From Gammaproteobacteria bacterium (GTDB taxonomy: Bacteria; Pseudomonadota; Gammaproteobacteria; Chromatiales; Chromatiaceae): a stretch of 32,095 bases of DNA. The position numbers and the translations under genes are program-made. Below the pieces are notes generated by a model that did no database searches, was not told the origin of the DNA, and worked only from the letters and a program-made list of their open reading frames with translations. Shown here piece after piece: positions 11,529-20,172 of the stretch (position 1 is its first letter; each line of letters opens with the position of its first letter). Where the stretch lies: NCBI GenBank assembly GCA_009928645.1, contig SACH01000034.1:1-32095 (forward strand), written 5' to 3'.

Positions 11529-11597
11529 CCAGTATCCGCTAACTGAGGGTCTGAGCTGGCGTTTAAGAGGGGACTCAACGAGTTGAGTGGATACTGG
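11529..11597. repeat. 69-bp element bounded by CCAGTATCC / GGATACTGG inverted ends
   Basis: CCAGTATCCGCTAACT at 11529-11544 pairs with the end of the element (AGTT-G-AGTGGATACTGG, ending at 11597), giving about 16 pairs with one wobble and one bulge. A 16-bp palindrome ACTCAACGAGTTGAGT (11573-11588) overlaps the right arm, so it competes with the long stem. It lies in the 418-bp gap between metH and the next gene, after an AT-rich stretch (about 11489-11530). The gap also has two copies of TGGCGGAGGACG (11409-11443). No coding sequence was recognised in this gap. Confidence 0.5.
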
Positions 11598-11718
11598 CTG
11601 TCCCGATGCTCGCGTCCTTGCGGGAGGGGAAAAACCCCACCCGCCCCTATATCATGTGCCCATCTGGCCCCAGGGGGCCTTCACCTTAATGTCATCGCCA
11701 TTACGAGGTAGCCGCACC

Positions 11719-11943
11719 ATGACCGATCGACTCATGATCCTGCCGAGCAAGGACCCCGCCCGGGTGCGCCTGGTCAGTATCCCCGAGGATATCTCGCCCC
11801 ATGAGGCTTACCGCTATGTCACCGGGCTGGTGAGTGAGGTCCCACGGGAGGATGAGGACCTGTGGTTGGATGCGGTGCTGGATACCCTGGAGGACAAGGG
11901 TTTTCAGCGCGTGGACTTCCTGTTGGGCCCCGCCCTGGATTGA
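11719..11943 (+). CDS. Small acidic protein of unknown function
   Basis: 74 residues, MTDRLMILPSKDPARVRLVS..., acidic and without signal peptide or membrane segment. I do not recognise a domain. The sequence looks natural (balanced hydrophobic core, predicted helices around SPHEAYRYVTGLV and DLWLDAVLDTLEDKG). The start at 11719 is chosen for GAGG ten bases upstream; an in-frame ATG at 11692 is possible but lacks a better site. It ends 26 bp before rlmH and is probably cotranscribed with it. In many bacteria rsfS precedes rlmH, but this protein is too short and does not resemble RsfS. A link to ribosome biology is therefore only suggested by position. Confidence 0.65.
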   Translation: MTDRLMILPSKDPARVRLVSIPEDISPHEAYRYVTGLVSEVPREDEDLWLDAVLDTLEDKGFQRVDFLLGPALD

Positions 11944-11969
11944 GGTTGTCTGGCGGCTAGGGTCCTCGC

Positions 11970-12440
11970 TTGCGCATCCATCTGCTGAGCGTTGGCCGGC
12001 GCATGCCGGATTGGGTGGAAACGGGCTACCAGGAATATGCCAAGCGCCTGCCCCCGGAGTGCGCCTTGCATTTGGTGGAGATCGAGCCTGGCCACCGCGG
12101 CAAGGGGGCCAGCGTCGAGATCGCCCGACGCGAGGAGGGTGGCCGGCTCCTGGCCGCCCTGCCCAAGGGGGTCCAGGTGATCGCCCTCGACGAGCGGGGC
12201 CGGACCTGGAATACGGCTGAGCTGTCCCGGGAGCTGGCGGCCTGGCTGGCTGAGGGACGTGACCTGGCCCTGCTGGTTGGCGGTCCCGAGGGGCTGGCCC
12301 CGGCCTGTCGTGAGCGCGCCGACCGGCTCTGGTCCCTCTCGCCCCTGACCTTCCCTCATCCCTTGGTGCGGGTCATCCTCGCCGAGCAGTTGTACCGGGC
12401 CTGGAGTCTGCTGTCGGGCCATCCTTATCATCGGGCCTGA
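11970..12440 (+). CDS. rlmH: 23S rRNA (pseudouridine-1915-N3)-methyltransferase RlmH
   Basis: 156 residues, the size of the E. coli enzyme and collinear with it from end to end. RlmH is a SPOUT methyltransferase that methylates pseudouridine 1915 in helix 69 of 23S rRNA in the assembled ribosome. Diagnostic segments are MPDWVETGYQEYAKRLP near the N-terminus, LLVGGPEGLAPAC (the AdoMet-binding knot loop) and LSPLTFPHPLVRVILAEQ near the C-terminus, ending GHPYHRA. The start is a TTG at 11970, required to give the conserved N-terminus MRIHLLSVG; TAGGGT lies upstream at suitable spacing. The next in-frame ATG (12003) would remove the first strand of the fold. A heptanucleotide tandem repeat begins at its stop codon. 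Confidence 0.95.
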   Translation: MRIHLLSVGRRMPDWVETGYQEYAKRLPPECALHLVEIEPGHRGKGASVEIARREEGGRLLAALPKGVQVIALDERGRTWNTAELSRELAAWLAEGRDLALLVGGPEGLAPACRERADRLWSLSPLTFPHPLVRVILAEQLYRAWSLLSGHPYHRA

Positions 12441-12472
12441 TCCCTGATCCCTGATCCCTGATCCCTGATCGC
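12438..12472 (+). repeat. Heptanucleotide tandem repeat (TGATCCC)n
   Basis: Four perfect TGATCCC units and a fifth with one change (TGATCGC) run from the rlmH stop codon into the 176-bp gap before maf. The first TGA of the array is the rlmH stop itself. The rest of the gap contains shorter ACTCCTGACTCC and CAGACCTCAGACC echoes and no gene. Seven-base units next to a stop codon are typical slippage sites. Confidence 0.9.
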
Positions 12473-12616
12473 TGACCAGTAGCACCCGACTCCTGACTCC
12501 CCACATCGACCCCCGCTCCCCGATCTGGGAGCCTGGAGGGAGGCTTCACTCTTCTGTTCTCAGACCTCAGACCAGGGATCTCAACCTTCAGACCTCATCG
12601 CGCTTAACGCCCATTC

Positions 12617-13219
12617 ATGACGCCCCCTCTGCTCTATCTGGCCTCCAAGTCTCCACGCCGGCGTGCACTGCTGGCGCAGATCGGTGTCACCCCTGCCGTT
12701 ATCGCGCTGGAACTGGACGAGGCCCCACTGCCTGGGGAGGCCCCGGAGGACTATGCCTGCCGGGTGGCCCTCGACAAGGCCAAGGCCGGGCGGGCCCTGC
12801 TGCCCGCGGCTTGCACGATCCCGGTCCTGGGAGCGGACACCCTGGTGACCATCGATGGGCGCATCCTGGGCAAGCCCCGGGACGCGGCTGATGCGGTCGC
12901 CATGCTGCGCCTCCTGTCGGGTCGCACCCACCGGGTGCTGAGCGCGGTGGCGCTGATCGGGCGGGAGGAACGCCTGGCCCTGAGTGTGAGCGAAGTCAGC
13001 TTCCGCGCTATCGGCGAGCGGGAGGCGCGCGACTACTGGGCCAGCGGCGAACCCGCCGACAAGGCGGGGGGCTATGCCATCCAGGGCCTTGGGGCCCTGT
13101 TCGTCCGGGAACTGCGCGGCAGCTATTCCGGGGTTATGGGGCTGCCGCTTTTCGAGACGGCCCAATTGCTGGCCGCGGAGGGAATTCTTTCGCTGGATGG
13201 TGGCCTAACCCTGGCCTAG
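12617..13219 (+). CDS. maf: Maf-family nucleoside triphosphate pyrophosphatase
   Basis: 200 residues, a Maf/YhdE-type house-cleaning enzyme that hydrolyses non-canonical or excess nucleoside triphosphates (dTTP/UTP type) to the monophosphate. Family motifs are complete: [18 protein letters not shown] at the N-terminus, GADTLV with the catalytic Asp, [13 protein letters not shown], the [13 protein letters not shown] strand and [10 protein letters not shown] near the C-terminus. The gene is followed by rng and yhdP, the same order as yhdE-rng-yhdP in E. coli, which supports assignment to the YhdE branch. The mreBCD genes that usually come before it are absent here; rlmH takes that place. No obvious ribosome binding site is seen upstream of 12617. 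Confidence 0.93.
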   Translation: MTPPLLYLASKSPRRRALLAQIGVTPAVIALELDEAPLPGEAPEDYACRVALDKAKAGRALLPAACTIPVLGADTLVTIDGRILGKPRDAADAVAMLRLLSGRTHRVLSAVALIGREERLALSVSEVSFRAIGEREARDYWASGEPADKAGGYAIQGLGALFVRELRGSYSGVMGLPLFETAQLLAAEGILSLDGGLTLA

Positions 13220-13275
13220 GCCCCATCTGATGACCTGTTGATGATCATTTGGGGTCTCCAGACACATCTGGCCGC

Positions 13276-13296
13276 TGAAAGTGGTGAGTACTTTCA
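13276..13296. other. Hairpin between maf and rng
   Basis: TGAAAGT (13276-13282) and ACTTTCA (13290-13296) form a 7-bp stem with a 7-base loop, about 75 bases before the rng start. It has no T-tract on the plus strand, so it is more likely a leader hairpin or operator than a terminator. Confidence 0.4.
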
Positions 13297-13371
13297 TGTT
13301 AACTTCCGTGTCCCCCCTTTCCGAGCCCCTAACCGACATGCCAACCACCCACCCTGACGCCGCGGATCATC

Positions 13372-14826
13372 ATGAGTGAGGAAATCCTGGTCAATATCAC
13401 GCCGCCGGAGACCCGGGTCGCCGTGGTCGAGAATGGCGTGGTCCAGGAGATCATCATCGAGCGCCTGGAGCGCTGCGGCCTGGTGGGCAATATCTACAAG
13501 GGCCGCATCTGCCGGGTCCTGCCGGGCATGCAGGCGGCCTTCGTCGATATTGGCCTGGAGCGCGCCGCCTTCCTCCACACCTCCGACATCGTCGGCGTGG
13601 AGGGCGAGCCCCGGGGGGACCAGATTCACGACCTGGTGAGTGAGGGCGATACGCTGGTGGTGCAGGTGGTCAAGGACCCCCTGGGCACCAAGGGGGCCCG
13701 GCTCACCACCAATATCTCCATCCCCTCCCGCTACCTGGTCTTCATGCCCACCCTGCAGAACACCGGGGTGTCACAGAAGATCGAGGACGAGGAGGAGCGC
13801 CGCCGCCTGCGGGACATCCTCCAGCGTTTCGTCGCCTCCCATGCCGGGGAGGGGGGGTTCATCGCCCGCACCGCCGCGGACGGCATCACCGAGGAGGCCC
13901 TGGTCAACGACATGAGCTTTCTCGCCAAACTCTGGGCGGACATCAAGGAGCGCTGTCGCGGTGGCAACCATATCGGTCTCATCCACGAGGACCTGCCCCT
14001 GGCCCTGCGCGCCCTGCGCGATCTGGTGGGGCCCGAGGTGGAGCGGGTGCGCTTTGACTCCCGTCTGACCATGGACAAGGCCCTCTCCTTCGCCGAGCAG
14101 TACATCCCTGACATCCGCGAGCGGGTGGAGTACTACCAGGGTGAGCGGCCGCTCTTCGACCTCTACGGGGTGGAGGAGGAGATCCAGAAGGCCCTGCAAC
14201 GCAAGGTCCAGCTCAAGTCCGGTGGCCACCTGGTCATCGACCAGACCGAGGCCATGACGACCATCGATGTCAACACCGGGGCCTTCGTCGGCCACCGCAA
14301 CCTCGAGGAGACCATCTTCAAGACCAACCTGGAGGCGGCCCAGGCGATCTGCCGTCAACTGCGCCTGCGCAACCTGGGCGGCATCATCATCATCGACTTC
14401 ATCGATATGACCGACGAGGACCACAAGCGCCAGGTCCTGCGTGCCCTGGAGAAGTGCCTGGCCCGGGACCACGCCAAGACCCACATCAGCGAGGTCTCCT
14501 CCCTGGGGCTGGTGGAGATGACCCGCAAGCGCACCCGGGAGTCCCTGGAGCATGTCCTCTGCGAGCCCTGCCCCTGCTGCGGCGGCCGTGGCACGGTCAA
14601 GACGGCGGAGACTACCTGCAACGAGATCTTTCGCGAGATCATGCGCGAGGCCCGCCAGTTCGAGGTCGAGACCCTGCTGGTCCTGGCCTCCCAGGAGGTC
14701 ATCGATCGGCTGCTGGACGAGGAGTCCGGCCATCTGGCGGAACTGGAGGAATTCATCGGCAAGCCCATCAAGCTCCAGGCTGAGTCCCTTTATACCCAGG
14801 AACAGTATGATGTGGTCCTGATCTGA
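13372..14826 (+). CDS. rng: Ribonuclease G
   Basis: 484 residues, the full length of RNase G (CafA), the RNase E paralogue that matures the 5' end of 16S rRNA and acts in mRNA decay. The S1 RNA-binding region is at about 38-125 (NIYKGRICRVLPGMQAAFVDIG). The DNase-I-like catalytic region includes TIDVNTGAFVGHRNLEET and LGGIIIIDFIDM, which carry the Mg-binding aspartates. The zinc-link cysteines lie in CEPCPCCGGRG. The C-terminus lacks the long acidic scaffold of RNase E, which separates the two. It lies between maf and yhdP as in E. coli. No strong Shine-Dalgarno precedes the ATG. Confidence 0.96.
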   Translation: MSEEILVNITPPETRVAVVENGVVQEIIIERLERCGLVGNIYKGRICRVLPGMQAAFVDIGLERAAFLHTSDIVGVEGEPRGDQIHDLVSEGDTLVVQVVKDPLGTKGARLTTNISIPSRYLVFMPTLQNTGVSQKIEDEEERRRLRDILQRFVASHAGEGGFIARTAADGITEEALVNDMSFLAKLWADIKERCRGGNHIGLIHEDLPLALRALRDLVGPEVERVRFDSRLTMDKALSFAEQYIPDIRERVEYYQGERPLFDLYGVEEEIQKALQRKVQLKSGGHLVIDQTEAMTTIDVNTGAFVGHRNLEETIFKTNLEAAQAICRQLRLRNLGGIIIIDFIDMTDEDHKRQVLRALEKCLARDHAKTHISEVSSLGLVEMTRKRTRESLEHVLCEPCPCCGGRGTVKTAETTCNEIFREIMREARQFEVETLLVLASQEVIDRLLDEESGHLAELEEFIGKPIKLQAESLYTQEQYDVVLI

Positions 14827-14975
14827 GTCCCACCGCGCCACGCTCGGGCTGAATCGGGCGCCGCGCGCCGGATTTCAGGCCTCAGGCCCCAGTCCGGTTC
14901 CTGGTGCGTCGTTCCTGACCAGATTATGCCCCTCGGCTTCGCTCCCGCTCCCACCCCTCTCCAGATCTCCTACTC

Positions 14976-17900
14976 ATGTCCCTTTCCCGGCGGTCAAGCG
15001 CCAGGCGCCGATGGCGTCTCTTCCGGTATCTTCTGCCGGCCTTGCTGGTGCCCTTCATGGTGGCGGGCGTGGCGTTGGGATTGGGTTATGCCGACCGGCT
15101 ACGTCCCCCCCTGACGTCGGCCTTGTCGGCCGCGCTGGACATGGAGGTGGCCAGCGAACGTCTGTCCCTGGGGCTGGCGGGCTGGGCCCCGCGCCTCACC
15201 CTGGAACGGGTGGTCCTGGGGAACCCGACTGATGCCGCCTCACAGACCCGGTTGCCGCGTCTGCATCTGGATGTCGATCTCCTGGCGAGCCTGACCTCTC
15301 GCCAACCCCGGCTCAAGGCCCTGGTCATCGAGGGGCCGCGCCTGCAACTGGAGCGAGACGCCGAGGGCCAACTGGTCGTCAACGGTCTCCCGGTCGGCAG
15401 CGGGGGCGATGTCGGGCCCGTCTTGGGGCATTTCCTCGCCCAGGGGCAATTGCTGGTGACGGCGGGCGAGGTCGAGTGGCGGGAGGGGTCCGCCGCTGCG
15501 CCGCGACGCCTCCTCTCCGGGGTTCGGCTTGCCCTGGATAATCGGGGGGTGGCGCATCACCTGGAACTCCAGGCCGCCCTGGCCGAGGCAGGCCAGGGGG
15601 GCACGCTGCACCTGAGCGCCGATCTGCGCGGTGAGAGTGTCCGTCCCTCGGACTGGTCCGGCCCGATCGAGTTTGTGCTCCAAACCCAGGACTTGGGCTG
15701 GCTAGCGCCGGGTGGCCTGTCGCCGGCTGAGCAAGTGGCGGGCACGGCGCTCGATCTCAGGGGACGCCTGGGGCTGGGGAAGGGGCGGTTACAGGAGTTC
15801 CAGGCGCAGCTCAGTGTCCGGGAACTGTCCGTGGCGGGGCGGGTCCCCGGTCACGGCCCCCTGGGGTTGGAGGCGGCCCGGATCGAGCTGGAGGTGGCAG
15901 CGGATGCCCGGGCTGGGCGGCTCCAGGTGGCGGGCACGGATCTGACGCTGCGTCTGCCGGAGGTCTTCGGCGAACGGCCACCCCTCCGGGTCGATCATCT
16001 CGCGGGCCCTCTCGACTGGGTGCTTGATGCCGTGACGGGCCTGAGCCTCAGCAGTAGCGGTCTGGCCGCCTCCAACCCCCATCTGGGGGTGCGGCTGGCG
16101 TTCAGGTCTCAGGTCCCCTGGAAAACGCCGGGCGGGGACATGCCGGTGCTGAGCGATCTGGCACCGGCCGAGGCGGAGCTGGATCTCAGCGGGGAGATCC
16201 TCAACGCCACCGCGGCGCATATCCGCGACTATCTCCCGGATCCCCAACTCCGGCCCCGGGCGCGGGCTTGGCTGGATCGCGCCTTTCCCGCCGGCCGGGT
16301 GCCCTGGGGTCAGGTCCTATTCCGGGGGCGGCTGGCGGATTTTCCCTTCCGCCAGAAGCCGGGAGATTTTCAGATCCTGTTGCGGGTCGAGGACATGGCC
16401 CTGGACTTCGATCCCGATTGGCCGCGGCTGGAGGGATTGGAGGGCATCGTTCATTTCCATAATCAAGGCCTCGCTATCGCGACCCGGGGCGGTCGCATCC
16501 ACGACGTTCCTTTGGTCGAGGTCCAGGCCAGCATCCCGGACCTGGCGGAGACCCATCTCCTCGGGTTGCGGGGAACGGCGCAGGGTCCTTTCGCCGCGGC
16601 CCTGGGCTTTTTAGGGGCCACGCCGTTGAAGATTGTCCTTGGGGCGCTGCCGAGGATCTTCACCGCCAAGGGGCTGGCCCGGGTCGATCTGGATATGGAC
16701 CTCCCCCTCGATCGCGAGGACTATCCCGAGGATCGCTTGCGTCTGGACGGCGCCCTGTCCTGGCCTGCCCAAGCCGACGCCGGGGATGCCGGGGATCCCG
16801 GGGATGAACCACCGGCGGCCCATCTTGCGCTGGAGGGGACGAGCCTGGTCCTCGCGGACCTGGCGGGTGCCGTGAGCTTCAATGCCGACGGGGTGACCCG
16901 CTCCCGGGTCCTGGGCCGTTTTCTCGGCCGCCCCCTGACACTGGATCTGGAGCGCATTCGAAATCCTGAGTTCCCCGAGGGCCTGACGGGGTTGCGGATA
17001 GGGGGACAGTCCGCGGTCAGCGAGCTGTCCGGGCACCTGCCCGCCCCTTTCTGGCGCCATCTGGAGGGTGAGGCCCCCTGGGAACTGGCGGTCAGGATTC
17101 CCGATCCGCCGCCCCAGGCGGAGGCCAGTACCCTGGCGGCGGATTTTCTGCTGACCTCCAGTCTGCGGGGGCTCGCGGTCAAGCTGCCAACCCCGCTGGG
17201 CAAGGCGCGCGAGGCGGGGCGGCCGTTGCGCCTGGCCTGGGGGGTAGCGCCGGGCGAGGACCTGCGGGTCCGCGGCCACTATGACGAGCTGGCACTCGAC
17301 CTCTTGTTCGCCACCGACGGTCGGGGTGGTCGGAAATTCCGGCGGGGCAGTCTGACCGCCGGTGAGGAGCGGGCGGAGCTACCGCCGACGGCGGGGTTGC
17401 GGATCGCTGGCCGCCTGCCCCAACTGGATCTGACGAACTGGCTGGATTGGGCCGCCGGACTCCCGGTGGCGGCGACCTCCGGGAGCCCTCCCTTGTCCTT
17501 GGACGGGCTGCGCATCGACCACCTCCAGCTTGGGGACATGCGCCTCCAGGAGGTGGTGCTGGACCTGGAGCAGGGCGCCAGGACCTGGGAGGTCCAGATC
17601 GAGTCCCGAGAGTTGGCCGGCCAGTTGGAGATACCCCTTCAGCCCCGCAACCAGCCCCTGCGGGCGGATTTCGCACGCCTCGACCTGCAACCCTTCCTCG
17701 CGGCGGCGTCACCTTCCGCCGCCGACCAGCCGAGGCGCACCCGCCAAGGCCCGGGGCCGGCCGATCCGCGCCGGGTCTGGGGCCTGGACCTGGCCATCGA
17801 GCGGCTGCGGTGGCTCGACACCGAACTCGGACGGCTCAGCCTCCGTGCCGAACCCCAGGCCGCAGGGCTGAGGATCGCCGAGGTCCGTCTCACCCAGCCG

Positions 17901-18782
17901 GGTCAGCTCGATCTCAAGGGGCAGGGCGAATGGGTCAGCGGGGAGGATGAGGCTGGCGGGGCGCGGACGGTCCTCGATCTGGCGGCCAGCACGGGGGATC
18001 TCGGCGACCTGCTCCAGCACCTTGGTTATGCCAGCCCCCTGGCAGAGGCCCCCGCCGAGGTCGAGGCCCGTCTCACCTGGCCGGGGGGGCCTGGGGATCT
18101 CAGTCCCGCCTCCCTGGAAGGGGAAATCGTCCTGGCGATCGGCAAGGGTAGTCTGCTGGATGTCGATCCCGGCATGGGCCGCGTGCTGGGGGTGCTGAAT
18201 CTGGGGGCCCTGGGGCGGCGCCTGGCCCTGGATTTCACCGACCTTTATGATCGCGGTTTTGTGTTCCAGGACATCAAGGGCAAGCTCGGCCTCCAGGACG
18301 GATGGGTGGAATTGGTCGAGCCGCTGCTGATCGAGGGCACCGCGGCGGACGTGCGCATCGAGGGGCGGGCCAATCTCCTCGACCAGTCCCTGGAGCAGAT
18401 CGCCACGGTGACCCCAAGCCTGGGTGGGGGCGTCGCCCTGGCCAGCGCCCTTGCCGCCGGTCCCTTGGTGGGGGCGGCGGTCCTCCTGGCCGACCAGGCC
18501 AGCGGCGGGGCGCTCGACGCGATCGGTCGCCATGCCTATGACATCCGCGGCCCCTGGGCCAATCCGGAAATCCTGCCGCGGGATCGCCGGACCTCAGATG
18601 CCGGGAGCGCCGCCACCGGTTTGGCGTCCCCCGCCACCGAGGAAGGTGGAGAAGGCCCGACCACGATCGCCGAGTCAACCCTCAAGCCCGACTCCCAATC
18701 CACTTCCCAATCCAATTCCGGGACTAGATCGACGCCGCCCCTGTCCCCGCTGAAGGGAAATGCCTTTCTTGATCAACCCTGA
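14976..18782 (+). CDS. yhdP: YhdP-family inner-membrane bridge-like lipid transport protein
   Basis: 1268 residues, close to the E. coli YhdP length (about 1266). YhdP is an AsmA-like protein anchored by one N-terminal membrane helix (here about 16-38, LFRYLLPALLVPFMVAGVAL) with a long beta-rich periplasmic body. With TamB and YdbH it moves phospholipid from the inner to the outer membrane. The C-terminal part contains GKGSLLDVDPGMGRVLGVLNLGAL, the conserved AsmA-like closing region. A short repeat-coded segment DAGDAGDPGDEPP at about 602-614 comes from three GGGGATGCC-like units. The last ~70 residues are Ser/Thr/Pro/Asn-rich and poorly conserved. The start at 14976 gives a basic n-region before the membrane helix. 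The context rng-yhdP-nitrilase-tldD is the conserved one. Confidence 0.9.
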   Translation: MSLSRRSSARRRWRLFRYLLPALLVPFMVAGVALGLGYADRLRPPLTSALSAALDMEVASERLSLGLAGWAPRLTLERVVLGNPTDAASQTRLPRLHLDVDLLASLTSRQPRLKALVIEGPRLQLERDAEGQLVVNGLPVGSGGDVGPVLGHFLAQGQLLVTAGEVEWREGSAAAPRRLLSGVRLALDNRGVAHHLELQAALAEAGQGGTLHLSADLRGESVRPSDWSGPIEFVLQTQDLGWLAPGGLSPAEQVAGTALDLRGRLGLGKGRLQEFQAQLSVRELSVAGRVPGHGPLGLEAARIELEVAADARAGRLQVAGTDLTLRLPEVFGERPPLRVDHLAGPLDWVLDAVTGLSLSSSGLAASNPHLGVRLAFRSQVPWKTPGGDMPVLSDLAPAEAELDLSGEILNATAAHIRDYLPDPQLRPRARAWLDRAFPAGRVPWGQVLFRGRLADFPFRQKPGDFQILLRVEDMALDFDPDWPRLEGLEGIVHFHNQGLAIATRGGRIHDVPLVEVQASIPDLAETHLLGLRGTAQGPFAAALGFLGATPLKIVLGALPRIFTAKGLARVDLDMDLPLDREDYPEDRLRLDGALSWPAQADAGDAGDPGDEPPAAHLALEGTSLVLADLAGAVSFNADGVTRSRVLGRFLGRPLTLDLERIRNPEFPEGLTGLRIGGQSAVSELSGHLPAPFWRHLEGEAPWELAVRIPDPPPQAEASTLAADFLLTSSLRGLAVKLPTPLGKAREAGRPLRLAWGVAPGEDLRVRGHYDELALDLLFATDGRGGRKFRRGSLTAGEERAELPPTAGLRIAGRLPQLDLTNWLDWAAGLPVAATSGSPPLSLDGLRIDHLQLGDMRLQEVVLDLEQGARTWEVQIESRELAGQLEIPLQPRNQPLRADFARLDLQPFLAAASPSAADQPRRTRQGPGPADPRRVWGLDLAIERLRWLDTELGRLSLRAEPQAAGLRIAEVRLTQPGQLDLKGQGEWVSGEDEAGGARTVLDLAASTGDLGDLLQHLGYASPLAEAPAEVEARLTWPGGPGDLSPASLEGEIVLAIGKGSLLDVDPGMGRVLGVLNLGALGRRLALDFTDLYDRGFVFQDIKGKLGLQDGWVELVEPLLIEGTAADVRIEGRANLLDQSLEQIATVTPSLGGGVALASALAAGPLVGAAVLLADQASGGALDAIGRHAYDIRGPWANPEILPRDRRTSDAGSAATGLASPATEEGGEGPTTIAESTLKPDSQSTSQSNSGTRSTPPLSPLKGNAFLDQP

Positions 18783-18858
18783 TCGCCGGGCTTTGGTCAC
18801 CCACGGGGGCGGGCCGGAAGGGGGCCTTGGGTTTGAGGGGGGCTGATGTTATCTTTCC

Positions 18859-18888
18859 CTGGGCCTGGGCCTGGGCCTGGGCCTGGGC
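18859..18888. repeat. Hexanucleotide tandem repeat (CTGGGC)5
   Basis: Five perfect CTGGGC units lie in the 356-bp gap between yhdP and the nitrilase-family gene. Being a 6-mer, it reads as simple dipeptide repeats (PG, AQ or WA-like) in any frame, and this generates misleading long ORFs on both strands. Apart from this array and GC-rich simple sequence I see no gene, terminator or promoter in 18783-19138. Confidence 0.9.
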
Positions 18889-19138
18889 CTGCTGGGAGGC
18901 GGTCACGTATGCAGTTACGCGCTGCCGCGCCTGATCCGCAAGCAAAGTCGGCTCCGGTCCCCGGCGGCGATGTCCGGCACGACCTGGCTCGTCTTGGCCT
19001 GGCCTGGTCCAAGCCCGGCCCCGGGGGTCTCGCATCCCTGCCGCACCGCGGGACAGATCCAGTAGCCGGCGCTGACCCCGCCTAGTCGGTCCCTGAGCCA
19101 GGGCTGCCACCCCCGAACGATGGAGATCCCCCACTGCC

Positions 19139-19972
19139 ATGCCGAGAAAATCCCGCGTCGCAGCTATCCAGATGGCCAGCAGCCCCAATGTCAGCGCCAA
19201 CCTGCTGGAGGCAAGGCGTCTGATCCAGGAGGCCGTGGACGAGTCCGGCGCCAACCTGGTGGTGTTGCCGGAGAATTTTGCCTTCATGGGGGATCAGGAT
19301 CGCGATCTGCTCGATCTGTGCGAGGAGGAAGGGCGAGGGCCCCTGCAGGATTTCCTCGCCGAGATGGCGTCCCGCCACCGCATCTGGCTGGTCGGTGGCA
19401 CCGTGCCTCTGACCGCCACTCACCCCGACCGGGTCCGGGCCGCCTGCCTGGTCTTCAACGACCGCGGCGAGCGGGTGGCCCGCTACGACAAGATCCACCT
19501 CTTCGATGTCAAACTGTTGGAGACGGGCGAGCGTTACGCGGAATCCGCCACCATCGAACCCGGCAACGCCTCGGTGGTCCTGGATACCCCCTTCGGGCGG
19601 CTGGGCCTGGCGGTCTGCTACGATCTGCGCTTTCCCGAGCTCTACCGGGAGATGCTGGACGCCGGCATGGAGATCATGGCGCTGCCGGCCTGCTTCACGG
19701 CGATCACCGGCAAGGCCCACTGGGAGGTGCTGGTGCGCGCCCGGGCCATCGAGAATCTCTGCTATGTGGTCGCAGCGGCCCAGGGCGGTTATCACCGCAA
19801 CGGCCGCCGCACCCATGGCCACAGCATGGTCGTGGACCCCTGGGGCTCGGTCCTCGCCCAGGTTCCCCGGGGTGCTGGGCACGTCTGCTGCCCCCTGGAC
19901 CAGGAATATCTGCATTCGGTGCGCCTCAACTTCCCGGCACTCGAACACCGCCGGCTGACCTGCCGCGTCTGA
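19139..19972 (+). CDS. Carbon-nitrogen hydrolase, deaminated-glutathione amidase-like
   Basis: 277 residues, a nitrilase-superfamily amidase of the Nit1/Nit2 type. The Glu-Lys-Cys catalytic residues are E45 (LPENFAF), K118 (RYDKIHLFDV) and C160 (AVCYDLRFPELYR). The RYDKIHLFDV block is characteristic of the Nit group, whose known member removes the amide from deaminated glutathione, a metabolite-repair reaction. The protein is cytoplasmic with no signal peptide. It sits between yhdP and tldD, where related genes are commonly found in gammaproteobacteria. Its last codons overlap the first copy of a 95-bp direct repeat, so the C-terminal LTCRV may be repeat-derived. Family is certain; the exact substrate is inferred. 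Confidence 0.88.
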   Translation: MPRKSRVAAIQMASSPNVSANLLEARRLIQEAVDESGANLVVLPENFAFMGDQDRDLLDLCEEEGRGPLQDFLAEMASRHRIWLVGGTVPLTATHPDRVRAACLVFNDRGERVARYDKIHLFDVKLLETGERYAESATIEPGNASVVLDTPFGRLGLAVCYDLRFPELYREMLDAGMEIMALPACFTAITGKAHWEVLVRARAIENLCYVVAAAQGGYHRNGRRTHGHSMVVDPWGSVLAQVPRGAGHVCCPLDQEYLHSVRLNFPALEHRRLTCRV

Positions 19973-20172
19973 ATCGGTGTCTGAAGCGGCTCCCGTCGTC
20001 TGACCCATCTGGTTGGAATCGGCGGCCATTGCCCGATTGGCCGGGTCTGAGCCGCCTGAACTGCCGCGCCTTAACCGCCTGACCTGCCGCGTCTGAATCA
20101 GCGTCAGAACCAGCCGCTGACGCCCGACCCATTTGTCCAAATCGGCCGCCACCCTCCGACCTGCCGGGTCTG
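19955..20172 (+). repeat. Degenerate 95-bp direct duplication after the nitrilase gene
   Basis: Copy 1 (19955-20049) and copy 2 (20079-20172) start with an identical 21-base block (CTGACCTGCCGCGTCTGAAT plus C) and both end in GCCGGGTCTG. They share GACCCAT and AATCGGC blocks in between. Copy 1 starts inside the 3' end of the nitrilase gene and includes its stop codon. The duplication fills most of the 305-bp gap before tldD. No gene or clear promoter is seen in the gap. Confidence 0.8.

Noticed and set aside
11301-11700. Possible cobalamin riboswitch before metH
   Set aside because: I looked for a B12-box-like motif and the usual multi-helix arrangement on the minus strand and saw only one simple hairpin and a -10 box.
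12438-12472. CRISPR-like array
   Set aside because: The units are seven bases and contiguous with no spacers, so it is a simple tandem repeat.
18724-19287. 187-codon minus-strand frame with a short hydrophobic stretch
   Set aside because: It overlaps the ends of yhdP and the nitrilase gene and depends on the CTGGGC array staying open in every frame; no start signal.
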